Source: Pseudorhizobium pelagicum (GTDB taxonomy: Bacteria > Pseudomonadota > Alphaproteobacteria > Rhizobiales > Rhizobiaceae). From it: a stretch of DNA of 64,000 nucleotides. A program made the translations under genes and the position numbers. The notes below the pieces were generated by a model. That model saw nothing but the letters and a program-made list of their open reading frames with translations, ran no database searches and had not been told where the DNA came from. Positions 8,505 to 16,720 of the stretch are shown piece after piece; position 1 is the first letter of the stretch; each line of letters starts with the position of its first letter. The stretch is taken from the NCBI GenBank assembly GCA_000722615.1, contig JOKI01000006.1:20770-84769 (forward strand), in the 5' to 3' direction.

Positions 8505-8753
8505 TCAGGTTCTTGCGAAGCTGGCTTTCAGCACTGACTCGAAGGAGACCTCTTCAAGGACCGCGCCGTCAGCATCTGCAATTTGGAACACGTCAGCGTC
8601 CAGCGGCTCCCCTTTCACAAGCCGTTCAGCCATAATTTCCCGCGCTGCCATCATAGCCTCTTGCCGGGCGAGCGCAATGGAGGGGAACTCCGCGCCCTCC
8701 AGATCATGATCGACGCGTTCATCTCTGCGCAGGTGGAAATAGAAGTACGGCAT
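8505..8753 (-). CDS. DUF6894-like small protein
   Basis: The 82-residue product starts MPYFYFHLRRDERVDHDLEG and continues with an AR-x-E-AMMAAREIM helix, the pattern of the small DUF6894 family (an FHL strand, D-x-EG, then an alanine-rich helix). ATG 8753 is chosen over upstream in-frame codons because AAAGGAA lies 9 bases before it. These proteins are abundant in Rhizobiales, often near stress regulators, and have no assigned function. Confidence 0.75.
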   Translation of the reverse strand: MPYFYFHLRRDERVDHDLEGAEFPSIALARQEAMMAAREIMAERLVKGEPLDADVFQIADADGAVLEEVSFESVLKASFART

Positions 8754-9281
8754 CGGCAGGTTCCTTTCTGCGCAGCACAACTGACAAAGACGCCTACGGT
8801 TTCGGCGAAATTGCAATTTCGTTGGCAGACGCCATCGACGATGGCGGCAACTGTGCCGTCGCCTGCGGATTGACCACACTCAATTCGCTGATCTCGATCC
8901 ACCGCCAGCGGAGACTTCAGCACGACCCAAGCAAGGTGATGGAGGAGCCGGGTCCCCATGCCGGCGACCAGCAGGACCGAGTGTCCCTGCTGCCCGACAG
9001 GTCTAGCCTTCGGATCAGGGCCGGGCAGGCGCGCAAACTGGGCTCTCGAACTGGGCATGGATCAGCGTCATAAGATCATTCTTGATGTACCCGGCCAGAT
9101 GAAGCTGTACTCCCCCGCCCCTTGTCGGCCAGCCCGAGCAATCCCGGTGGGTCAGCTTCAGCCGGTCTGGCTTCCGCGACCGGAACGCAAGACCGCTCCG
9201 GTGAACGGGATCCCCGTCCAGACATTGGCGGCGCGCCTTCATCGGCTCTACCGCTTCGTGAGAACCTCCGACGATGTCTCC
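8754..9281. other. Region with no confident gene
   Basis: Several reading frames of 70-130 codons overlap here on both strands. None has a convincing ribosome-binding site plus a recognisable family pattern. It may hold decayed genes or small untranslated RNA; nothing specific could be supported. Confidence 0.4.
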
Positions 9282-9374
9282 ATGAAGGAATTCCTTGCCA
9301 CTCGTCCGGGAGCGTCGATCACAGATCGACGAGAGCGGGCAATTTGGGAGCGACGCCGGTTGCCAACTGACTGA
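9282..9374 (+). CDS. Possible 30-residue small protein with RE-WERRRLP tail
   Basis: ATG 9282 encodes 30 residues beginning MKEFL and ending RERAIWERRRLPTD, a C-terminus shared with the short frame at 7611-7721. The frame is open for a long way upstream, so an earlier start is possible. No strong ribosome-binding site is seen. The resemblance to 7611-7721 is the main support; function unknown. Confidence 0.4.
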   Translation: MKEFLATRPGASITDRRERAIWERRRLPTD

Positions 9375-9431
9375 GAGGCGTCGGATGGAACCCGGATTGA
9401 CAGGGTCTCCTAAGCGAGCGCTTGACCTTCA

Positions 9432-9725
9432 CTATAGAAAGCGTCTGCGCTTGCCATCGGAAACGGCGACATGGACAAGAACCGTCGTAGTCAACAGGAT
9501 GCTCGACACCAGCGCTGCGATGGACAACAGGCCGCCGTTGCTGATCTCGGCCTTCGCCTTGAAGCCGGCGCGCTTGTTCACCATCAGCGACACTTCGGCT
9601 CGCTGACGCTGCGCCAGCAGAGACTGGCGACCATTGCCGGCTATCCGTTCCTCCGGCTGATCGTCGAAGTCGCCCTCAAGGCCAATACCGGGATCTTGAG
9701 AGACGGAAACGAGGTGCCTGCTCAC
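9432..9725 (-). CDS. Small protein with one predicted membrane segment
   Basis: Read from GTG 9725 this is 97 residues, and the GTG overlaps the stop of the upstream DUF3606 gene as GTGA, with GGAG 10 bases before. The distinctive part is the C-terminal half: a basic K-R-A-G-F-K stretch followed by a hydrophobic helix (GGLLSIAALVSSILLTTTVL) and a basic tail. An internal ATG at 9584 would give only this half (50 residues). I favour the coupled GTG, but the start is unresolved. Function unknown. Confidence 0.55.
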   Translation of the reverse strand: MSRHLVSVSQDPGIGLEGDFDDQPEERIAGNGRQSLLAQRQRAEVSLMVNKRAGFKAKAEISNGGLLSIAALVSSILLTTTVLVHVAVSDGKRRRFL

Positions 9726-9901
9726 GTCTTCTTCTCCAGGTCCGCCTCGACCTTCTCGCGACTGTTGCCGACGCTTCTGATCGACTCCTTCACCGCATCC
9801 TGGGACACACCCTCCTTGCGCGCTTCGTAACGCACTTCGTATTCCTGTCCTCCTGCAACCCGCGCCCGATCCTGTGCACGTCCTCTCGAAGTCGTCGACA
9901 T
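9722..9901 (-). CDS. DUF3606 family small protein
   Basis: A 59-residue protein with a perfect AAGGAGG ribosome-binding site 4 bases before ATG 9901. The core VAGGQEYEVRYEARKEGVS and VKESIRSVGNSREKVEADL match the DUF3606 pattern (G-Q-x-YEV-x-YE, then VGNSR-x-x-VE). Members are short, helical and common in rhizobial genomes, sometimes in stress regulons. Its stop overlaps the next small gene on the same strand. Confidence 0.85.
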   Translation of the reverse strand: MSTTSRGRAQDRARVAGGQEYEVRYEARKEGVSQDAVKESIRSVGNSREKVEADLEKKT

Positions 9902-10207
9902 GTGATCCTCCTTATTGGTTATCCTGCATTAAACGCTGGTGGATTCATCATGTTCCCGGACGGAGAAGCAGAAAATGAACTGCTACCCCTCTCCTGTTCG
10001 CCGCGGGCGGCGTCCCGCTCCATCTCGCGTCAAGCCATCCCTGGCAGCAACAGCCCTGCAGAATCACGGCGCCCCGCGTTGGCTCTTGCGTCCCGATCCG
10101 CCGCAAAGGTCGAAAACCGATCGATCTCCTGATGAAGATGAAGAGGAACCAAGTCGGTCAGTGCAGCGTTTTGCGGCACGGCCGAACTCGGCGCGGGAGG
10201 AGAGAGC
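9902..10207. other. Intergenic region, nothing convincing
   Basis: This stretch separates the minus-strand DUF3606 gene from the plus-strand DUF982 gene and presumably carries both promoters. Reading frames present have biased composition and no clear start signals. I found no hairpin with a T-tract. Confidence 0.4.
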
Positions 10208-10510
10208 ATGACCAGCCCCAGAGACCGGTGGAGCGCCCCGGTCGAGATTGACCTGATCACCACCGGGAAACAGGAGATCAACGGCCCGTTCGAAGCACTG
10301 ATCTGGCTGACGGATCGCTGGCCCTACCAGCGAGGCATCCACTTTGTCAGGGCCCGAAGCGCCTGTCGCGGTGCTCTGGCCGGACACACCAGTCTGGAGA
10401 CCGCAAGGGAGGCGTTCCGCAGCGCTGTCGACGAGGCCGATTGCCACAAGGATGACTGGCGTCCTCTCCTGCAGCAGGCGACGCCGCATTCCTGGCAGCC
10501 AAAGCTGTAG
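10208..10510 (+). CDS. DUF982 family protein
   Basis: The 100-residue protein follows the DUF982 pattern: W-x-APVEI near the N-terminus, GPFEALIWLTDRWP, a central GIHFVRARSACRGAL segment and a final AREAFRSAVDEA helix. It has a strong ribosome-binding site (GGAGGAGAG). DUF982 proteins are nearly confined to Rhizobiales and have no known activity. It lies 90 bases before the sigma-factor gene on the same strand. Confidence 0.88.
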   Translation: MTSPRDRWSAPVEIDLITTGKQEINGPFEALIWLTDRWPYQRGIHFVRARSACRGALAGHTSLETAREAFRSAVDEADCHKDDWRPLLQQATPHSWQPKL

Positions 10511-10600
10511 ACCACTGAGCGCAGCGCGATCCGCGCCTGCCCGCGCTGCAAACCCGCCCATCCTCACCCAAAAATACGCCCACGCTCAGGGAGACATTGC

Positions 10601-11101
10601 ATGCCAAAGGTAAACGACCTTCCGACCTTCAGCGCAGAGGTGGTTGCGCTTCTGCCGGCTCTCAGAGCGTTTGCCAGACGGTTCTGCCGGGAACAGAGCG
10701 ACCAGGAGGACCTGGTGCAGGAGACCGTGCTGAAGGCATTCGCCAATGCCGACAGGTTCCAGGCGGGCACGAACTTGAAGTCATGGCTCTTCACCATTGA
10801 GTACAACGCCTTTTGCAACATCTACGGTCGATCCAGACGCCAGGTCATCGGCAGCAACGAGCCCGCAGCTCTTCAGGTTGCCGTCAAGCCGGAGCAGGAG
10901 TGGGCAGTCTGTGCGGCGGATTTCGCACACGCGCTGTCAGCACTTCCGCATCATTACCGTTTGGCCGTCCAATGGGTTCTCATTGAGGGCGTCAGCTATG
11001 AAGATGCAGCAAGGCGATCAGGCTGCGCGCTGGGCACCGTCAAAAGCCGCGTCAACCGCGGCAGAAGCCAGCTGGCCGAGCAGATCATGTGGTGGGACTG
11101 A
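10601..11101 (+). CDS. ECF-type RNA polymerase sigma factor
   Basis: A 166-residue sigma factor with region 2 (FARRFCREQSDQEDLVQE, then KAFANADRFQ and LKSWLFTI) and region 4 (LSALPHHYRLAVQW through CALGTVKSRVNRGR). GGGAG precedes the ATG. No anti-sigma gene is adjacent on either side. Size and the LVQETVLKAF motif suit the small ECF sigma factors that serve stress responses in rhizobia. Because a kinase/receiver pair lies about 3.5 kb upstream, a general-stress role is possible but unproved. Confidence 0.9.
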   Translation: MPKVNDLPTFSAEVVALLPALRAFARRFCREQSDQEDLVQETVLKAFANADRFQAGTNLKSWLFTIEYNAFCNIYGRSRRQVIGSNEPAALQVAVKPEQEWAVCAADFAHALSALPHHYRLAVQWVLIEGVSYEDAARRSGCALGTVKSRVNRGRSQLAEQIMWWD

Positions 11102-11247
11102 GAGCTGTCTGCAACGCCGAGCTCATCGGCTCCAAGCCTCCTTGGCGTCGTCCGCGGGCAAGCGGCAACCAGCGACTCCAACGCGGCTTGTGGCTCCAAC
11201 AGATCATCGCCTTGTCTGTGGTTGATAATGCCTGGCCCGCTTACGAT

Positions 11248-11982
11248 CTAGCGATCGCGCCGTCGCGGCTGGCGATGGGCGTCCCGGAAGGCCGGGGAGA
11301 TTTCCCGCTCGCGCGTGGAGAGAAGATTCCAGTCGGCGACGGGCCGGCGGCCAAGCGTGCGATCGACCGCTTTCTTTCGCCATTCGTCCATATCGAGGAC
11401 ATAGGTCCCCCAGATCCCATGGCGCCCGCCGATGGCCTGGGATTGCGCGGCGCGATCGTCGGGCCGGCTTGCCCCGCCGGTTGCAAGTCTCGCCCAGCCG
11501 ACGCGGAGCATCTCGCGGCCGAGATCAAGGGAGCCCACCCGGCAGACACCGACGTGGACCGTGCCGGTGGCACCGGGGTCCAGAAGGCAGGTCACCCTCC
11601 GGTCGCCGACGAGACGCTTGAGCCACGCCATGGCGAGCGCACCGCAGGCCACCGGCGCCGGCGACGGTCCCGCCGTGGCCGCATGCGGATCAAACGACCA
11701 TTGCGGCAGATCGCAGGTATCGATGTCCGAAAGCCGTACCAGCATCCGCGGACCTGGCAGCCAAAGCGTGCGCCCATCCACGACCGCCGCACGACCCACA
11801 ACCCGTGCCGATCGGACGATTTCTTTCGTGGCAGCTTCTTTCGTGGCAGCCGGCAGACCGCTCGCATCGGCAGCAGACAGGCTTCCAGGAAACAGCAGAA
11901 CCACCACCAAAAGAATGTCACCGGCTCTGCCGTGAAATTCCCGGACCCGGCGACTGACCGCCTTGCAAGATCTCAGAATCAT
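11248..11982 (-). CDS. Secreted thermonuclease (SNase)-like protein
   Basis: The 244-residue product has an N-terminal hydrophobic export segment (about 22-38, ILLVVVLLFPGSLSA). An SNase-like barrel follows: VVDGRTLWL, RLSDIDTCDLPQ, and GREMLRVGWARL near the end. The catalytic DGDTL box is altered to DGRTL, so nuclease activity is doubtful. A 15-base tandem duplication at 11821-11850 encodes a repeated AATKE. It overlaps the upstream homologous gene (ATGA) and is divergent from the virB operon, which suggests a role with the secretion channel. Confidence 0.72.
   Translation of the reverse strand: MILRSCKAVSRRVREFHGRAGDILLVVVLLFPGSLSAADASGLPAATKEAATKEIVRSARVVGRAAVVDGRTLWLPGPRMLVRLSDIDTCDLPQWSFDPHAATAGPSPAPVACGALAMAWLKRLVGDRRVTCLLDPGATGTVHVGVCRVGSLDLGREMLRVGWARLATGGASRPDDRAAQSQAIGGRHGIWGTYVLDMDEWRKKAVDRTLGRRPVADWNLLSTREREISPAFRDAHRQPRRRDR
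11821..11850. repeat. Exact 15-base tandem duplication
   Basis: TTCTTTCGTGGCAGC occurs twice head-to-tail. It keeps the reading frame of the minus-strand nuclease-like gene and duplicates five residues just after its export signal. This looks like a recent slippage event. Confidence 0.9.
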
Positions 11983-12608
11983 TGCGCCTCAACCCTCGGA
12001 TCTGCCCACATTCCGTAGCCGGCACGGCCAATGCGCTCGGCCTCTTCCAGGTCCGGCCGCAGGGACGCGCCGACCTGGTTCTTCGACAGGCGAAGCGCGC
12101 CCACGGACAGGAGCTGCTCTTCAACATTGGTCACGGCATCAAGAGCGCCGGGATAATGGGTATGGATGAAGCAGGTGACATCCTGGACCGGCGCATCGCG
12201 TTCGGTCAAAAATGCCCGGCAGAAGATCACCTTGGCGGGCTTCAACAGGATGTCGAGCTGGTTGCGGGCGTAGGCATCGCAGCTGCCGGCAAAGCCCTCC
12301 CGGGGATTGACCATCTCACCCCGGCACGGCTCCAGGCCAAAGAGATGGAGTGTCACGGCAGAACCGACGGCGATGTCGACCGGGGAACGGGACTGAAACC
12401 CGTCGGCCGCAGCAAAACCTGCTCGCGCCACCGGCTTGCGGGCAGCATCATAGTATTCGATCACCAGCACGGTTTTTCCAGGCGCCGCCAGAGAGCGGAC
12501 ATAGGCGGGATCGACCGCACCACCTGCCCATGCCGGAGCGGCAGCCACACTCGTCATCAGCACAACGGCGGCAACCATCGCCGAGCGCATTACCGAATAT
12601 GTTCGCAT
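11979..12608 (-). CDS. Secreted SNase-like protein, second copy
   Basis: From ATG 12608 this gives 209 residues with a clear signal peptide (MVAAVVLMTSVAAAPAWA). The rest resembles a degenerate SNase barrel: VTLHLFGLEPCRGEMV, a C-x-x-x-ARNQLDILL stretch, VGALRLSKNQ, then an AERIGRAGYGMWADP end that matches the family's final helix. The usual catalytic Arg/Glu pattern is not clear. It is the first gene of a two-gene minus-strand operon divergent from the virB genes, 155 bases away. Binding to peptidoglycan or DNA at the channel is speculative. Confidence 0.6.
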   Translation of the reverse strand: MRTYSVMRSAMVAAVVLMTSVAAAPAWAGGAVDPAYVRSLAAPGKTVLVIEYYDAARKPVARAGFAAADGFQSRSPVDIAVGSAVTLHLFGLEPCRGEMVNPREGFAGSCDAYARNQLDILLKPAKVIFCRAFLTERDAPVQDVTCFIHTHYPGALDAVTNVEEQLLSVGALRLSKNQVGASLRPDLEEAERIGRAGYGMWADPRVEAQ

Positions 12609-12763
12609 GAAACTGACCCCGGTATTATTTTTTGGCTTTCCTAGCGATCTTTCTTGTCGTAGAATAGAACACATTCGGTAACATTGCCAGGGCATTTTCT
12701 GGTCGTGACGCGAGGGGCCATCTGCTCCTCACCGCTGCCAACTCGCCTGGGCGGAGGGATCGC

Positions 12764-13660
12764 ATGATGCACAAGCAGTTGATTGTCGCATTGCCACTTC
12801 TCTTCACGTCGACCGCAGGCGTGGCCGACGGATCCGGCCTTTCGCATCAGCTTTCAACCCTTGACGCAGCCGGCGACGTCACGGCAGCAGCCGCCCCGCC
12901 GGTGCCTCACCAATCACCATCTGCACCACAGGTAACGGCTTTACGCAGCCCTCTTGCCCTGGCCTCGCCTGCCCGCATACCAAACACACCATGTTCAGTT
13001 TTCTGCCAAGACCGAGGCGAGGCCTTGGCGGCTGCGCCTCTCCCTGGTCGAAGCAACTCGGGTCAGAACCGTGTAGACGAAGGCTCAGAAATTCGCACGG
13101 TGGCCTTTGCCCGCCCCTGTGGTCCCTCCCCGCTTTCGGCAACTGAAATCGAGACGCTGGTGGAGCGCATCGCCACGGCGCAGGGGGTCGACCCGCAGCT
13201 GGCAAAGGCGGTTGCCTGGGCCGAAAGTCGTTTCGACCGGGTCCGCAACAGTCCCAGGGGCGCGCGCGGCCCCATGCAGTTGATGCCAGCCACGGCCGTG
13301 CAGCTGGGCGTCACCGACATTTGCGACCCGCACGCCAATATCGACGGCGGCGTGCGTCACCTCAAGCAGCTCCTGATGCAGTTCGGCAATCCGCTTTTGG
13401 CGGTCGCCGCCTACAATGCCGGAAGCCGCGCCGTCATCGACAACAACGGCATCCCGCCTTTTGCGGAGACCCTTGGCTTTGTGGCACGCGTCGTCAGCCG
13501 GCAGATTGGCCCCTTACCCGTTCCGCGCCATGCGGCGCTGGACCCTGGAACCGGGCCGTCCCCGCCGCCGATGGACGAACAAGGCGATGTGCTTGGCGCC
13601 GTGTCTCACCGGTTCATCGACGGCGTCATGCACCTGCCAAGCCAAGGAGGAGTTCGATGA
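12764..13660 (+). CDS. virB1: VirB1-like lytic transglycosylase
   Basis: The 298-residue protein has a signal peptide and a proline- and alanine-rich linker. A C-terminal SLT domain (about 125-245) contains the catalytic E154 in AWAESRFD, then GPMQLMPATA and AVAAYNAGS. It cuts peptidoglycan glycan strands so that a type IV secretion channel can be assembled. A GGAGGG ribosome-binding site precedes the ATG. It opens the virB operon and its stop overlaps the next start. The long low-complexity linker is unusual for VirB1. Confidence 0.9.
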   Translation: MMHKQLIVALPLLFTSTAGVADGSGLSHQLSTLDAAGDVTAAAAPPVPHQSPSAPQVTALRSPLALASPARIPNTPCSVFCQDRGEALAAAPLPGRSNSGQNRVDEGSEIRTVAFARPCGPSPLSATEIETLVERIATAQGVDPQLAKAVAWAESRFDRVRNSPRGARGPMQLMPATAVQLGVTDICDPHANIDGGVRHLKQLLMQFGNPLLAVAAYNAGSRAVIDNNGIPPFAETLGFVARVVSRQIGPLPVPRHAALDPGTGPSPPPMDEQGDVLGAVSHRFIDGVMHLPSQGGVR

Positions 13661-13995
13661 CCAGACCGTCTGCCGTCGGACCACGGCGTCACGCCAGGAT
13701 CAAGGCAATCGCTGCGCTTTGCGCCATCGTCGTCGTCGCCGCAGCCGAGCCGGCAGCCGCGCAGGCCACCAACCAGGCCTTTGCGCCGCTCCAGACGGTG
13801 GTTCAGGCGGTCGTCGACTTCATCACCGGGCCCTTTGGCAGGCTGGTCGCCATTATCGCCGTCATCGGCCTTGGCTTCCTCGCCTTTGCCGGCCGGCTCA
13901 GCTGGTTTACGGCCGGCGCCGTGGTTCTGGGCATCGGACTGGTGTTTGGCGCCCCCGCCATCGTCGACCAGCTGATGGCCAGCGTGGGGAATTGA
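13657..13995 (+). CDS. virB2: VirB2/TrbC-like pilin subunit
   Basis: A 112-residue protein with an N-terminal signal sequence ending near AEPAAAQA, then two hydrophobic helices separated by a short loop (AVVDFITGPFGRLVAIIAVI and AGAVVLGIGLVFGAPAIVDQ). This is the layout of VirB2-type major pilins. The start ATG overlaps the virB1 stop (ATGA), and virB3 begins 4 bases after its end. The identification combines topology, size and position. Confidence 0.9.
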   Translation: MTRPSAVGPRRHARIKAIAALCAIVVVAAAEPAAAQATNQAFAPLQTVVQAVVDFITGPFGRLVAIIAVIGLGFLAFAGRLSWFTAGAVVLGIGLVFGAPAIVDQLMASVGN

Positions 13996-13998
13996 GCC

Positions 13999-14298
13999 AT
14001 GCGCGAGCTTGCCGACGACAAGCCCGCCATGACGCCTCTGGTGGTCGGCCTGACGCGCGCGCCAACGCTGTGGGGCGTTCCCTATATGGCCGTGGTGGTG
14101 GTTGCCGGCCTGACGATCATTGCATGGCTGGCGACGGCCAGTCTGTGGGCGCTGATCGCCACCCCCGTTGCCTATGTCACCCTGTTTACCCTGTGCTCCT
14201 GGGACCCTCGCATCCTCGATGTCCTGCAGGTGTGGGCGCGTATGACGCCGCCGACACCAAACCGGTGGTTCTGGGGCGCCACCTCCTACGGGCCATGA
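13999..14298 (+). CDS. virB3: VirB3-like inner-membrane protein
   Basis: A 99-residue protein with LTRAPTLWGVPY near the N-terminus, a hallmark of VirB3, followed by one long hydrophobic stretch (about 28-60) and a soluble tail with a C-S-W-DPR motif. VirB3 is a small membrane component that works with VirB4 in pilus biogenesis. It sits between virB2 and virB4 as usual. The stop is 5 bases before the virB4 ATG. Confidence 0.92.
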   Translation: MRELADDKPAMTPLVVGLTRAPTLWGVPYMAVVVVAGLTIIAWLATASLWALIATPVAYVTLFTLCSWDPRILDVLQVWARMTPPTPNRWFWGATSYGP

Positions 14299-14302
14299 CG
14301 CG

Positions 14303-16720
14303 ATGCTGACACACATCAGAGACGGTCTGGGATTTGGACGCGCGGCAGGCCGGGACCGGCCGCTCTCAACGCATATCCCCTACACACGCCATGTCGCCGA
14401 TGGCGTCATCCAGCTGGAAAGCGGCACGCTGCTGTGCGTCATCAAGCTCGATGGCCTGTTCTTCCAGACAGATGATCAGGCCGAGCTCAACATGCGCGCC
14501 ACGGTGCAGAACACGATGATCCGCGCGTTGGGCTCAAGCCGCTTTTCGCTGTGGTCGACCGTCGTGCGCCGACAGGTCAACAGCGCTCTGGAGGGGACGT
14601 TCGACGACCGGTTCTGCGACCTGCTCAACCGGAAATACATGGCGCAACTCGGCCACAAGCGCATGTTCACCAATGAACTCTATCTCACCCTGCTGCGCTC
14701 GGGCGTGCAGGGGGCGCTGGCGGCAGGAGACAGGGCTCGACGTCTTGCCGTGCGGTTCGGTGCGTCCGCTGCGGCAGAGGAGCATCAGCGCCAGGCCATC
14801 GACGAAATCGAAGAACTGGCCACCAATATCTGCCGCGACCTGCGCAAATACGGGGCCCGGCCGCTGACGATCAAATGGCGCGATGGGGCTCTCGTGTCGG
14901 AACCCTGCGCATTCTTCAACAGCCTGCTGAGCGGCGGGGTCCACCGCGACATGGCGCTGCCGCGCATGCGCATCGCCGGCGCCTTGGGCAGCGCCCGGCT
15001 GCATTTTTCCAGGCGCACGATGCAGGTGCAGGGCGCGGTTCCCACCGACGACCGTTTCGGCGCCATGTTGTCGATCAAGGAGTATCCGCCGTTTACCGGA
15101 CCTGGACTGCTCGACGGCCTGCTTCAGATCGACCACGAGTTCATCCTCACTCAGTCCTTCACCCTTGCCGACAAGCCGATCGCCCAGGAGCGGATGTCTC
15201 GGCTCAAGCGGCAGATCGCAGCCTCCGACGAGGCCGGAAGCGACGTCGAGGACGACATCGACTTTGCCCTCAACAGCCTGCTGAACCAGGAGGCGGTGTT
15301 CGGGCTTCACCATCTGACGCTGCTGTGCCTGACCCGTGACCTTGGCAGTCTCAACGCCTGCGTCGCCGATCTCGGGGCCTGCCTGACCGACGTCAACATC
15401 AACTGGATCCGCGAGGATCTCAACCTGGAAGCCGCCTTCTGGGCCCAGCTCCCCGGCAATCACGCCTATATCGCCCGCAAATGCCTGCTCTCCAGCGCGA
15501 ATTTCTCCGGCCTGTCATCGATGCACAATTTTGCAGCCGGGCAAAGAGAGGGGCTGCACTGGAAGACGCCGATCACCCTTTTGGAGACCACCAGCCAGAC
15601 CCCCTACTGCTTCAACTTCCACCAGCGCGATATCGGCCACTTCCTGGTCACCGGTCCGACCGGGTCGGGCAAGACGGTGGCGCTCGGCTTTCTCCTGGCG
15701 CAGGCGATGCGGGTGCGGCCGGCCCCGCGCGCCGTCTTCTTCGACAAGGACCGTGGCGCCGAGATCTTCCTGCGCGCCATGGGCGGCGTCTACGAGGTCC
15801 TGACACCTGGCATTGCCAGCGGCTTCAACCCGCTTCAGCTCGACGACACGGGCAGCAACCGGGAGTTCCTGCTGCGCCTGCTCAAGGCAATGGTGCGTCC
15901 CAGCGGAGCCGCACAGATTACCGACCCGGAGGACGAAGATATCCTCGCGCAGGCTCTTCTCCGGCTGATGCGCGAGCCGGCCCAACACCGCACCCTCGCC
16001 AACCTCGCCGGCCTGCTTTCGGGACGCGCCCGCGCCGGACCACAGGATCTCAACGCGCGGCTGCGACCCTGGATCGAGGGCGAGAAGGCATGGCTGTTCA
16101 ATGCCGAACGCGATGTCCTCAGCTTCGACGCGCATCGGATCTACGGCTTCGACATGACCAGCCTGCTCGACAGCGAGGAGCTGAGAACACCGGCGCTGAT
16201 GTACCTCTTTCATCGCCTCGATGAACTTCTCGACGGTCATCCGCTGATGATTTTCATGGATGAAGGCTGGCGCCTCCTGCGCGATCCTGCCTTCAGCGAC
16301 TTCATCGTCGACAAGATGAAGACCATCCGCAAGTTGAACGGCATCGTCGGTTTTGGCACGCAATCGGCAGCCGATATCGCCCGGGCCCCGGTCTCCCACA
16401 CCCTGATCGAACAATCGGCAACTCACATCCACTTTCCCAATCCTCGCGCCGATGAGGAAAGCTACGTCCGCCGCTTCGGCCTGACGGTGAAGGAGTATCA
16501 TTTCCTTCGCACGACGCCGGCGGAAAAGCGCACCTTCCTGATCAAGCACGGCAACGACAGCGTCATCGCCCGGCTCGACCTCCAGGCCATGCCCGACCTG
16601 GTCAAGGTCCTGTCGGGTCGCCGCGAGACGGTCGAGGAATGCGCCCGGCTGCGCGAGGCTTTTGGCGATGATCCGGCCGCCTGGCTGCCGCGGTTCTGCG
16701 GCTGGGAGGACTGGCCATGA
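14303..16720 (+). CDS. virB4: VirB4 secretion ATPase
   Basis: The 805-residue ATPase has a CagE/TrbE/VirB N-terminal region and a RecA-like motor domain. Its Walker A is GPTGSGKT at 451-458, and Walker B is MIFMDEGW with D653 and E654. VirB4 is the hexameric inner-membrane ATPase that powers pilus assembly and substrate transfer in type IV secretion. Length is normal. The last codons overlap the start of the next gene (ATGA). No frame disruption was seen. Confidence 0.96.
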   Translation: MLTHIRDGLGFGRAAGRDRPLSTHIPYTRHVADGVIQLESGTLLCVIKLDGLFFQTDDQAELNMRATVQNTMIRALGSSRFSLWSTVVRRQVNSALEGTFDDRFCDLLNRKYMAQLGHKRMFTNELYLTLLRSGVQGALAAGDRARRLAVRFGASAAAEEHQRQAIDEIEELATNICRDLRKYGARPLTIKWRDGALVSEPCAFFNSLLSGGVHRDMALPRMRIAGALGSARLHFSRRTMQVQGAVPTDDRFGAMLSIKEYPPFTGPGLLDGLLQIDHEFILTQSFTLADKPIAQERMSRLKRQIAASDEAGSDVEDDIDFALNSLLNQEAVFGLHHLTLLCLTRDLGSLNACVADLGACLTDVNINWIREDLNLEAAFWAQLPGNHAYIARKCLLSSANFSGLSSMHNFAAGQREGLHWKTPITLLETTSQTPYCFNFHQRDIGHFLVTGPTGSGKTVALGFLLAQAMRVRPAPRAVFFDKDRGAEIFLRAMGGVYEVLTPGIASGFNPLQLDDTGSNREFLLRLLKAMVRPSGAAQITDPEDEDILAQALLRLMREPAQHRTLANLAGLLSGRARAGPQDLNARLRPWIEGEKAWLFNAERDVLSFDAHRIYGFDMTSLLDSEELRTPALMYLFHRLDELLDGHPLMIFMDEGWRLLRDPAFSDFIVDKMKTIRKLNGIVGFGTQSAADIARAPVSHTLIEQSATHIHFPNPRADEESYVRRFGLTVKEYHFLRTTPAEKRTFLIKHGNDSVIARLDLQAMPDLVKVLSGRRETVEECARLREAFGDDPAAWLPRFCGWEDWP

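Noticed and set aside
11089-12018. Plus-strand frame of 309 codons opposite the SNase-like gene
   Set aside because: The minus-strand product has an export signal and SNase-like motifs; this frame has neither.
14534-16549. Two long minus-strand frames opposite virB4
   Set aside because: Shadow frames; the virB4 Walker motifs are intact on the plus strand.
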